A stretch of DNA of 64,000 nucleotides, from NCBI GenBank assembly GCA_913030665.1, contig CAJWFS010000001.1, forward strand, positions 1-64,000. The letters are read 5' to 3'. The notes under the pieces are model-generated. The model made no database searches, was not told the origin of the DNA, and was given only the letters and a program-made list of their open reading frames with translations. The translations under genes and the position numbers were made by a program. Position 1 is the first letter of the stretch, and each line of letters starts with the position of its first letter. The stretch comes from an uncultured Acidimicrobiaceae bacterium. GTDB taxonomy: Bacteria; Actinomycetota; Acidimicrobiia; Acidimicrobiales; MedAcidi-G1. Positions 33,942 through 41,834 of the stretch are shown one piece after another.

Positions 33942-35161
33942 AGGCCCTGCAGTTCCGACGCAACCTCCCCCGCTACGCGGCCGCCCGGATCGCTGGTGGT
34001 TTCGTCCCCGGTGGCGGCGCCTCGGCCGGACCCCTCAGCCTCATCGACATGGATCCCCCCACCGCACCCGGCCCCGACTGGGTACGCGTCCGGCCCCGGC
34101 TGTCGGGTATCTGCGGGTCGGACCTCGCCACCGTGGACGGCAGGTCGGCCCGCTACTTCGAACCCCTCGTTTCCTTCCCGTTCGTCCCCGGCCACGAGGT
34201 CGTAGGCGACCTGGACGACGGCACCCGGGTGGTCCTGGAACCTGTTCTGGGCTGCGTCTCGCGCAACCTCCACCCGACATGCACGTCATGTGCCGACGGC
34301 CGACTGGGAAACTGCGAGCACACATCCTTCGGCGACCTGGAACCCGGCATCCAGACCGGTTCCTGCCACGACACCGGTGGTGGCTGGGCCACAGCCTTCA
34401 CAGCCCACCGCACGCAGCTGCACGTCGTTCCCGACGACATGGACGATGCCGCTGCCGTCATGGTGGAACCCACGGCCTGCGGCGTCCACGCGGCCCTGGC
34501 CGCCCACGTTCCCGACGACGGTGTCGTGGTCGTCCTCGGCGCCGGGACCCTCGGGCAGGTCACCCTGGCGGCGCTGCGGGCACATGCCGGTCCCCGCACG
34601 ATCATCACCACCGCCCGCTATCCCGAGCAGCGGAGAATGGCCGGCCTCCTGGGAGCCGACCTGGTGATCGCCCCCGACGAGGTCCGGCGGGCCGTCAGGA
34701 GGACCACCGGCAGTCGGGCCATCGGAGCGCCGACGATCGACGGGCCCCGCGAAGGCGTAGTGGACCGGCTCACCGGGGGCGCCGACGTGGTAGTGGACTG
34801 CGTAGGTTCATCGGCCAGCCTCACCGATGCCCTGGCCGTAGTCAGGCCACGGGGCCGCATAGTGCTCGTCGGCATGCCCGCCGAGGTGACCCTGGAACTG
34901 ACCCCCCTCTGGCACCGCGAGGTTGAGCTGGTGGGCGCCTACACCTACGGCACCGAAATTCTCGCCGACGGCACGCAGCGCCGCACCTTCGACATGGCCA
35001 CGGACCTCGTCCGCGACGCCGACCTCGGCCGCCTCGTGACCGCCACCTACCCACTCTCCCGCTACCGGGAGGCCCTGGAACACGCTGCGGCCGCCGGCCG
35101 CCGGGGTGCGGTAAAGATCGCATTCGACCTCCGCTATGAGAAGGAACGCAACGACCTGTGA
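33938..35161 (+). CDS. Zinc-binding alcohol dehydrogenase family protein
   Basis: A 407-residue medium-chain dehydrogenase. The catalytic zinc region has SGICGSD and PGHEVVG. A cysteine-rich structural lobe (CVSRNLHPTCTSCADGRLGNC) spans about 108-128, and the nucleotide fold contains VVVLGAGTLGQ. ATG 33938 overlaps the previous stop (ATGA). Its position after an acyl reductase suggests oxidation or reduction of a fatty aldehyde or alcohol, but threonine- or sugar-alcohol-type substrates are equally possible by sequence. Confidence 0.85.
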   Translation: MKALQFRRNLPRYAAARIAGGFVPGGGASAGPLSLIDMDPPTAPGPDWVRVRPRLSGICGSDLATVDGRSARYFEPLVSFPFVPGHEVVGDLDDGTRVVLEPVLGCVSRNLHPTCTSCADGRLGNCEHTSFGDLEPGIQTGSCHDTGGGWATAFTAHRTQLHVVPDDMDDAAAVMVEPTACGVHAALAAHVPDDGVVVVLGAGTLGQVTLAALRAHAGPRTIITTARYPEQRRMAGLLGADLVIAPDEVRRAVRRTTGSRAIGAPTIDGPREGVVDRLTGGADVVVDCVGSSASLTDALAVVRPRGRIVLVGMPAEVTLELTPLWHREVELVGAYTYGTEILADGTQRRTFDMATDLVRDADLGRLVTATYPLSRYREALEHAAAAGRRGAVKIAFDLRYEKERNDL

Positions 35162-36774
35162 GCAACGGACGTCACCTCGCCCCCCGACCCGGCTTCGTCC
35201 TCGACGTCGACCGGAACAGCCCTCCCATCGTGTTCCACCACGGTGAGGGCTTCCGACTGGAGAAGTTGCCACCCGGGCGCTCCCGGGTCATCTACCCGGC
35301 CGAACCCCTCGAGGGCCTGGCCGACCCCGACGGCGCCATCCGCCACGCCCTCGACAACCCCCTCGGCGATTCCGAGCCGCTCCGCGCCCTTCTGCACTCC
35401 GACATGAAGCTCACGATTGCCTTCGACGACATCTCCCTCCCGCTCCCCCCGATGCGCCGCCCCGACATCCGTCAGCGGGTCATCGAAGCGGTGCTGGACC
35501 TCGCCGCCGAGGCCGGCGTAGACGACGTCCACCTCATCGCCGCCCTGGCCGTCCACCGCCGCATGACCGAGGACGAGCTCCGGCACGCTGTCGGCGACCG
35601 GGTGTACGACGCCTTCGCCCCCGACGGACGCCTCTACAACCACGACGCCGAGGATCCCGACGGCATGGTGGTACTCGGCGAGACACCCCACGGCGAAGAC
35701 GTGCAGTTCAGCCGCCGGGCCGCCGAGAGCGACCTGGTCGTCTACGTGAACATCAACCTCGTGGCCATGGACGGTGGCCACAAGAGCACGGCGACGGGCC
35801 TCTCCGGATACACGAGCCTCCGCCACCACCACAACGTCCACACCATGTCCAACTCGCGCTCCTTCATGGACCAGAAGAACTCAGCGCTGCACGCCTCCAA
35901 CTGGCGGATGGGCAAGGTCCTGAAGGACGCAGGGGTGAAGATCTTCCAGATCGAGACGACGGTCAACAACGACACGTTCGGCCGTCAGGGACCCATGGCG
36001 CTGCTGCAGAAGCGGGAGTGGGAGTGGTCCACCCGGGACCGCATGCAGTTCCTGGCCATGAAGGCCGGTCTGGACCTCATGCCCACCGGGGCGAAGCGCA
36101 AGGCGTTCTCGAGTTGGCAGGCGCCTTACGCCCTGACGTCGGTCCAGGCGGGCGAGATCGAGGCCGTACACGAGGTCACCACGGCCAACGTCTACAGGCA
36201 GCAGCTCGTCGCCGTCGAGGGCCAGACCGACATCTTGACCATGGGCCTGCCCTACATCTGCCCCTACAACGTCAATTCGATCATGAATCCGATCCTGGTC
36301 ATGTGCCTCGGGCTCGGCTACTTCTTCAACCTCTACCGGGGGCGGCCGCTGGTGAGGGAGGGCGGGGTGCTCATCCTGAGCCACCCCACGCCCTGGGAGT
36401 TCCACCCGGTCCACCACCCCAGCTACATCGACTTCTTCGAGCAGGTCCTGGCCGACACCACCGATCCGGCCGAGATCGAGCGGAAGTACGAGAAGCAGTT
36501 CGCCGAGGACGAGTGGTACATCCACCTGTACCGCAACTCGTACGCCTACCACGGCGTCCACCCCTTCTACATGTGGTACTGGGGCACGCATGCCCTCGAG
36601 CACCTGGGCCGGGTGATCATCGTCGGAGGCGACCCGGCTGCCGTCCGTCGCATGGGCTTCCAGCCGGCATCAAGCCTCCAGGACGCCCTCGAGATGGCCT
36701 CGGACGTGGTCGGCCCCCAGCCGACCATCACGCACATGAAGAACCCCCCGATCCTCATGGCCGACGTCACCTGA
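35158..36774 (+). CDS. LarA-like (DUF2088, nickel-pincer racemase family) protein
   Basis: A 538-residue protein. The N-terminal half resembles LarA/DUF2088: DDISLPLPPMRRPDIRQ, the helix-strand segment VDDVHLIAALAVHRRMTEDEL, and SDLVVYVNINLVAMDGGHKS, where the Lys may match the LarA lysine that carries the nickel-pincer cofactor. LarA is about 420 residues; here about 100 more residues with many Trp, Tyr and His follow (EWYIHLYRNSYAYHG, HPFYMWYWGTHALEHLG). LarA racemises or epimerises 2-hydroxyacids. GTG overlaps the previous stop. No larB, larC or larE is in the window. Substrate is unknown; a hydroxy lipid intermediate is a guess. Confidence 0.75.
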   Translation: MSNGRHLAPRPGFVLDVDRNSPPIVFHHGEGFRLEKLPPGRSRVIYPAEPLEGLADPDGAIRHALDNPLGDSEPLRALLHSDMKLTIAFDDISLPLPPMRRPDIRQRVIEAVLDLAAEAGVDDVHLIAALAVHRRMTEDELRHAVGDRVYDAFAPDGRLYNHDAEDPDGMVVLGETPHGEDVQFSRRAAESDLVVYVNINLVAMDGGHKSTATGLSGYTSLRHHHNVHTMSNSRSFMDQKNSALHASNWRMGKVLKDAGVKIFQIETTVNNDTFGRQGPMALLQKREWEWSTRDRMQFLAMKAGLDLMPTGAKRKAFSSWQAPYALTSVQAGEIEAVHEVTTANVYRQQLVAVEGQTDILTMGLPYICPYNVNSIMNPILVMCLGLGYFFNLYRGRPLVREGGVLILSHPTPWEFHPVHHPSYIDFFEQVLADTTDPAEIERKYEKQFAEDEWYIHLYRNSYAYHGVHPFYMWYWGTHALEHLGRVIIVGGDPAAVRRMGFQPASSLQDALEMASDVVGPQPTITHMKNPPILMADVT

Positions 36775-36778
36775 CCGG

Positions 36779-37708
36779 ATGGGACAGGTCGGCCTCCGGG
36801 TGGCGAAGACCCGGGCGATTATCGGAAGGCTCGGGTTTCCGTGGCGTGCCGCCGCGGTACCCAGTGGCGTCGCTCCGGCACCTCTGTCGCATCGCCTCGG
36901 CGCCGACTACGACACCGACTGGGCCCGCCGGTACCCCGCCCGACTGGCCAGGGCGGCCATCGTCGAGGGAATCATGCGGCCGGCCATGTCCGCCATCGCC
37001 TCACCGAACCGCCGGGGCCTGGACCGCCTGGACGACCTGGACGGCGCCGTGGTCTTCGTGGCAAACCACCACAGCCACGCCGACACCCCGCTGCTGCTCA
37101 CCTCCATCCCTGATCCCTGGCGTCACAGACTGCTCGTGGGAGCGGCCGCCGACTACTTCTTCGGCAACCGTGTGAGCGGTGCCGTAGCGGCCCTCGCCAT
37201 AGGTGCCGTGCCCATCGAACGCAACCGTGTGGGCCGCCGTTCAGCTGACATGGCCCGCGGACTCGTCGAGGACGGCTGGAGCATCCTGCTCTACCCGGAG
37301 GGCGGCAGGAGTCCCGATGGGTGGGGTCAGGAGTTCCGCGGAGGGGCGGCCTTTCTGGCCATCCGGTGCAAGGTGCCAGTCGTGCCCATCCACCTCCAGG
37401 GCACAGGGCGGATCCTCCGCAAGGGTCGGACCCTGCCACGCCCGTCGCGCACCACTGTCACCTTCGGAGACCCCCTCGTGGCCGCCGAAGGCGAGAATGC
37501 CCGGGCCTTCGCCATCCGGCTACAAGCGGCAGTCGCCGCTCTCGGAGACGAGGCCACGTCCGACTGGTGGCAGGCTCGCCAACGGGCCCATGCCGGCACC
37601 TCACCGGGACTGACCGGTCCCGACGTGGGCGCCTGGCGTCGGGCATGGGCACTCGGTCACCGCGACCGGCGATCACGGCGGAAACGGCGCCGGTGGCCTG
37701 AACTCTGA
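36779..37708 (+). CDS. 1-acylglycerol-3-phosphate O-acyltransferase family (PlsC-like) protein
   Basis: A 309-residue LPLAT acyltransferase with the catalytic block NHHSHAD (HxxxxD, about 74-79) and the phosphate-binding YPEGGRS (about 173). It transfers an acyl chain to a glycerol-phosphate or similar acceptor at the membrane. The C-terminus is very basic (HRDRRSRRKRRRW), suited to membrane contact. It starts 5 bases after the LarA-like stop, completing the four-gene operon, and supports a role of the operon in lipid building or remodelling. Confidence 0.88.
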   Translation: MGQVGLRVAKTRAIIGRLGFPWRAAAVPSGVAPAPLSHRLGADYDTDWARRYPARLARAAIVEGIMRPAMSAIASPNRRGLDRLDDLDGAVVFVANHHSHADTPLLLTSIPDPWRHRLLVGAAADYFFGNRVSGAVAALAIGAVPIERNRVGRRSADMARGLVEDGWSILLYPEGGRSPDGWGQEFRGGAAFLAIRCKVPVVPIHLQGTGRILRKGRTLPRPSRTTVTFGDPLVAAEGENARAFAIRLQAAVAALGDEATSDWWQARQRAHAGTSPGLTGPDVGAWRRAWALGHRDRRSRRKRRRWPEL

Positions 37709-37879
37709 GCCATCCCGCCAGGGTCGACCAAACTTCCGATCTTCTTCGGATGCGACCCCGCTCAGCGGCCGATGTCCCGCAGGTAAACTCCGGAACATCG
37801 ATGGAAATGTGGCCAGTGTCGGTCCCGTTTCCGTCGGATCCCACGACTCAGTACCAGCGATCCAGAAAGCGGGCTCCCG

Positions 37880-40150
37880 ATGACCGTCGCCGCCACCACC
37901 CCCATCGAGTTGGTCCAGAGCGTCTACGCCACCCTCGACGAACGACTCGAGATCGGCCGCCGTCGCCTGGGCCACCCCCTCACGCTGGCCGAGAAAATCC
38001 TCGTCAACCACCTGGACGACCCTGAGGGTTCTGGCATGGAACGGGCCGTCTCATACGTGGACCTGCGCCCCGACCGGGTGGCCCTGCAGGACGCCACTGC
38101 CCAGATGGCCTGGCTGCAGTTCATGACCGCCGGCCTAGACGAGGTCCGGGTTCCGACCACCACACACTGCGACCACCTCATCCAGGCCCGCCACGACGGA
38201 AAGACCGACCTGCTCACCGCAGTCGACGGGAACCGCGAGGTCTACGACTTCCTGGCTTCGGTCTGCGCCAGGTACGGAGCCGGCTTCTGGAAGCCCGGTT
38301 CCGGGATCATCCACCAGGTGGTGCTCGAGCAGTACGCCTTCCCCGGCGGGATGATGATCGGCACCGACAGCCACACCCCGAACGCCGGAGGCCTCGCCAT
38401 GGTTGCCATCGGCGTGGGTGGAGCCGACGCCGTCGACGTGATGACCGGCTTCCCGTGGAACGTGCGCTGGCCCAAGCTCATCGGCATCCACCTGACCGGC
38501 GAGCTGAACGGTTGGACCGCCCCCAAGGACGTCATCCTGAAGGTCGCCGACATCCTCACCGTGAGCGGTGGCACCGGTGCCATCCTGGAGTACTTCGGGC
38601 CGGGCGCCCGCAGCCTCTCGGCCACCGGCAAAGGCACCATCTGCAACATGGGCGCTGAGATCGGCGCCACCACCTCCGTGTTCGCCTATGACGACGCCGT
38701 GGCCCGATACCTGAAGTCCACCGGCCGTGAGGCGCTGGCAGACGCAGCGAACGCCGTGGCCCACCACCTGCGGGCCGACGACGAGGTGGAAGCCGACCCA
38801 GGGACCTTCTTCGACCAGGTCATCGAGTTGGACCTCTCCACCCTCTCGCCACACATCAACGGGCCACACACCCCGGACCTGTCCCGTCCGGTTGCCGACC
38901 TGGGTGCCGAAGCCGAGCGCGAGGGCTGGCCCATCGAGGTCAGCGCCGGCCTCATCGGTTCCTGCACCAACTCCTCCTACGAGGACATAACCAGGGCGGC
39001 CAGCATCGCCCGGGACGCCCTGGCCAAGGGGCTGACGGCCAGGGCCCCGCTGCTCATCACCCCCGGTTCCGAGCAGGTCCGCGCCACCATCGAACGCGAC
39101 GGGCTGCTGGCCGATTTCGAGGCCCTCGGCGCCAAGGTGCTCGCCAACGCCTGCGGGCCGTGTATCGGCCAGTGGGACCGCCAGGACATGGAGGACGGTG
39201 TTCCGAACTCCATCGTCACCAGCTATAACCGGAACTTCCCGAAGCGCAACGACGGCTATGCGACCACGCACGCCTTCGTGACCTCTCCCGAGACGGTGAT
39301 GGCCCTGACCATCGCCGGGCGCCTCGACTTCGACCCGGCCAATGACGCGCTGACCAATGACGCCGGCGAGGAGGTCCGCCTCACCGTCGGTGCCGGCGAG
39401 GAGCTTCCGGCCGACGGTTTCGATCCCGGCGAGGAGACCTTCCAGGCACCACCGGCAGATGGCAGCAGCGTGGAGGTCACCGTCTCGCCGACCAGCGACC
39501 GCCTACAGGTCCTGACCCCGTTCCCGGCATGGGATGGCGAGGACATCACCGATCTGGCCGTCCTGGTCAAGGCACAGGGCAAGTGCACCACCGACCACAT
39601 CTCGATGGCCGGACCGTGGCTGCGCTACCGGGGCCACCTGGAGAACATCTCGGGCAACGTCTACATGGGGGCCGTGAACGCCTTCACCGGTGAGGTCGGC
39701 ACGGGCCTGGACGTTACCGACGGGGAGACCCGGGCCTACCCGGAGATCGCCCGTCGCTACCACGAGGCCGGCATCGCCTGGGTCGCCATCGGCGACGAGA
39801 ACATGGGCGAGGGCTCTTCACGCGAGCACGCCGCCATGGAGCCACGGTTTCGTGGCGCCCGCGCCGTCATGGCCCGCTCGTTCGCCCGGATCCACGAGAC
39901 CAACCTCAAGAAGCAGGGCCTCCTGCCCCTCACCTTCGCCAACCGGGACGACTACGACCTGATCGGCCCCGAGGACCGCATCTCGGTGCTGGGCCTGGCC
40001 GACCTGGCTCCCGACACGCAGGTGGAGGTGGTCATCACCTCGCCCGACGGTGCTACGACGAGCATCGCCATGGACCACACCTACTCCGCCGACCAGATCG
40101 AGTGGTTCAAAGCCGGGAGCGCCCTGAACCTGATCTGCCAGCAAACCTGA
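37880..40150 (+). CDS. acn: Aconitate hydratase, mitochondrial type
   Basis: A 756-residue aconitase interconverting citrate and isocitrate in the TCA cycle. The 4Fe-4S cysteines are Cys362 (GSCTNSS) and Cys425/Cys428 (CGPC). Substrate-binding motifs include THCDHLIQA and IGTDSHTPNAGGL, and the C-terminal swivel domain has GEGSSREHAA. Length and sequence resemble the mitochondrial ACO2 group rather than the roughly 900-residue AcnA usual in actinobacteria. A TAAACT element (37783-37788) suggests a leader of about 80 bases. It is flanked by the lipid operon and a convergent cupin gene. Confidence 0.95.
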   Translation: MTVAATTPIELVQSVYATLDERLEIGRRRLGHPLTLAEKILVNHLDDPEGSGMERAVSYVDLRPDRVALQDATAQMAWLQFMTAGLDEVRVPTTTHCDHLIQARHDGKTDLLTAVDGNREVYDFLASVCARYGAGFWKPGSGIIHQVVLEQYAFPGGMMIGTDSHTPNAGGLAMVAIGVGGADAVDVMTGFPWNVRWPKLIGIHLTGELNGWTAPKDVILKVADILTVSGGTGAILEYFGPGARSLSATGKGTICNMGAEIGATTSVFAYDDAVARYLKSTGREALADAANAVAHHLRADDEVEADPGTFFDQVIELDLSTLSPHINGPHTPDLSRPVADLGAEAEREGWPIEVSAGLIGSCTNSSYEDITRAASIARDALAKGLTARAPLLITPGSEQVRATIERDGLLADFEALGAKVLANACGPCIGQWDRQDMEDGVPNSIVTSYNRNFPKRNDGYATTHAFVTSPETVMALTIAGRLDFDPANDALTNDAGEEVRLTVGAGEELPADGFDPGEETFQAPPADGSSVEVTVSPTSDRLQVLTPFPAWDGEDITDLAVLVKAQGKCTTDHISMAGPWLRYRGHLENISGNVYMGAVNAFTGEVGTGLDVTDGETRAYPEIARRYHEAGIAWVAIGDENMGEGSSREHAAMEPRFRGARAVMARSFARIHETNLKKQGLLPLTFANRDDYDLIGPEDRISVLGLADLAPDTQVEVVITSPDGATTSIAMDHTYSADQIEWFKAGSALNLICQQT

Positions 40151-40348
40151 CGCCGACTCTCCAGCGGCTCGGAAGCCGACCACCCGACGGCCTCCACGAG
40201 TTTCGATCACCCACCGGCTAACGGTTACCGACCCGGCGTGTACCGGGACGCCACCCACTCCGGGAATAGACCAATGTGTGACGGTCGGGACCTGGGAACC
40301 TCGTGCAGGGAGGCACCGCACCCCGGAAGTGGAGCCCTGGAAGCGGTC

Positions 40349-40981
40349 TCAACCGTCGACGGGCACCAGTCGGGCGTTGATCGCGACGTCACCGGTCCAC
40401 GCCCACGACAGGACGCACGTGGCGTCTCCGAACCTCTGGGCATGGTGCTCCCCCGGGTCGTGGTGGACTGACTCCCCGACCGCCCTAGCCACCCACGGAC
40501 CGGCTCGACGCTGGAACGAGGCCGACCCGTGCAACAGGTGGTACGTCTCCTCGGCCGGGTGTTCGTGTCGCGGGTAGTGCAGGCCTGCTCCCCACACACC
40601 CAACCCGGCACTGGCGATATCGGACTCGACCAGCCCACCCGGGCCGATTACCCGGACATATCCGTAGTTGTCCAGGAAGTGCTGCGAGAGCGTCGCCGCG
40701 TACTCGGTGGTCTGGACCCAGTGCAGTATGGGTCCCGCCGCCGTGAACGCCCTCAGCACCCGGTCGATCGCGGGTTGGCCCGTGTCGGCGACGATCCCCT
40801 CCAGCAACTGCGTCACCGGCAACCCACAGGGTTCGGTCGTCACCACCGCGTCGTCCTCAAGCGCCTCGGCCAGCAGTCCCCCCACCACGGTCAGCATGGG
40901 GAACCGCTCGGAATCGGGATGACCTACGTAGAAGTCGGCGAGCGCACTGACCAGGTCACGACGCTGGTCGACCGCTCTCAT
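40349..40981 (-). CDS. Cupin protein resembling dimethylsulfoniopropionate (DMSP) lyases
   Basis: A 210-residue protein. The C-terminal half is a metal cupin with LHYPRHEHPAEETYHLLHG (two His, one Glu, one Tyr), then VHHDPGEHHAQRF (a further His) and WAWTGDV. This layout is that of the DddQ/DddL/DddK DMSP-lyase cupins, which cleave DMSP to dimethyl sulfide and acrylate. The helical N-terminal half also fits DddQ. ATG 40981 follows TAAAAT by 7 bases. A related cupin without lyase activity is the main alternative. The 198 bp between this gene and aconitase hold no gene. Confidence 0.6.
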   Translation of the reverse strand: MRAVDQRRDLVSALADFYVGHPDSERFPMLTVVGGLLAEALEDDAVVTTEPCGLPVTQLLEGIVADTGQPAIDRVLRAFTAAGPILHWVQTTEYAATLSQHFLDNYGYVRVIGPGGLVESDIASAGLGVWGAGLHYPRHEHPAEETYHLLHGSASFQRRAGPWVARAVGESVHHDPGEHHAQRFGDATCVLSWAWTGDVAINARLVPVDG

Positions 40982-40988
40982 ACTGCGG

Positions 40989-40994
40989 ATTTTA
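40989..40994 (-). promoter_or_regulatory. -10 element (TAAAAT) of the DMSP-lyase-like gene
   Basis: TAAAAT on the minus strand, 7 bases before ATG 40981; one of the most consensus-like -10 hexamers in the window. Confidence 0.65.
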
Positions 40995-41143
40995 TCGGTA
41001 GTGGTGACCCGCTGAATCCAACAACTGCCATCTCGTGGGCCCAGTCCGTCACAGCCAGCTCGTGGAACCGCTCGCGCTCTGCCAGCACAACCGATGCTCC
41101 GCCGCCACGACCGGGGTGATCCTGCTGATGGGCGGCTGACCGG

Positions 41144-41347
41144 TCAGACCGACCGAGGCCGGTAGCCGCGGTTGCGGGCTTCGGCCAGGGTGTCGGGTCC
41201 GAAGCACAGGAACCGTTCGCTGGACATCAGCTCATCCAGCACGATGGCCATGGCCTCGACGTCGGCCACCTCGTCCAGGTCGTAGACCTGCTGGGTGCGC
41301 TTGTCGCCGATGAAGCGGTGGTGGGCGAAGGCCGACGGTCTGTCCAT
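41144..41347 (-). CDS. Small conserved-looking hypothetical protein
   Basis: A 67-residue soluble protein, FIGDKRTQQVYDLDEVAD in the first half and ERFLCFGPDTLAEARNRGY in the second. No membrane span or known domain is seen. Although short, its codon pattern is typical and it has a leaderless TAGCCT element 8 bases before ATG 41347, so I regard it as real. Downstream (41143-40982) a minus-strand frame without a start reads SVVLAERERFHELAVTDWAH; it may be a remnant. Confidence 0.65.
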   Translation of the reverse strand: MDRPSAFAHHRFIGDKRTQQVYDLDEVADVEAMAIVLDELMSSERFLCFGPDTLAEARNRGYRPRSV

Positions 41348-41355
41348 GGCCGCGG

Positions 41356-41361
41356 AGGCTA
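41356..41361 (-). promoter_or_regulatory. -10 element (TAGCCT) of the 67-residue protein gene
   Basis: TAGCCT on the minus strand, 8 bases before ATG 41347. Confidence 0.45.
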
Positions 41362-41465
41362 GCCCGGCTGACCATCAGGGGAGGAGGGCGGTCGGCTCGC
41401 ACTGGCCGAGGGCATGGGCCCTACGAGACGTAGGCCGACCCGTATCCCGAGGTCGGATCAGCCCG

Positions 41466-41552
41466 CTACCCGAAGAAGACGACCTGGACCAGCCAGAGCA
41501 GCAGGTACGGCAGGACGCGACGGAGGGCGCGCCCGGTCGGACACGCCCTCAC
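41466..41552 (-). CDS. Possible 28-residue membrane peptide
   Basis: A GTG-started frame on the minus strand encodes a short basic head, then RVLPYLLLWLVQVVFFG ending at a stop. This is a plausible single membrane span with positive residues before it. No clear ribosome site or -10 element is seen, and the same frame stays open far upstream with poor composition. It may also be the end of a decayed gene. Confidence 0.25.
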   Translation of the reverse strand: MRACPTGRALRRVLPYLLLWLVQVVFFG

Positions 41553-41821
41553 GTCTTCAGTCTCGTATTGCGATTCATCTGGATTCCCGGGTCGACCGGT
41601 TGTGACGGCAGGGACCAGTGCCGACGGTCGTGTCCCAGGGGTGGATCGGCGTGGTATCGCCGGGTGGTCCAGCGCCGCTCAGCGGCCGCCCACCTCCGAA
41701 GTCCCATATCTACTGCTGCTGATGTGGACCACCTCCTCTCCTCGGTACAGGCGACACTACGCCCCCACCGAAATCGGTGCACGGAGTCGCACCCAGGACA
41801 GTACGGATCCGTACCGTCACC

Positions 41822-41827
41822 TACACT
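41822..41827 (+). promoter_or_regulatory. -10 element (TACACT) of the amidohydrolase gene
   Basis: TACACT with a 7-base spacer to ATG 41835. Confidence 0.55.
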
Positions 41828-41834
41828 CCGGCGC

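Larger units (their letters stand above)
41348..41834. other. 487-bp intergenic region
   Basis: The longest gene-poor stretch here. It contains the promoters of the two flanking divergent genes and one possible tiny membrane peptide (41466-41552, minus). Otherwise I see no gene, RNA or clear repeat. Its base composition is similar to the surroundings. Confidence 0.6.
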
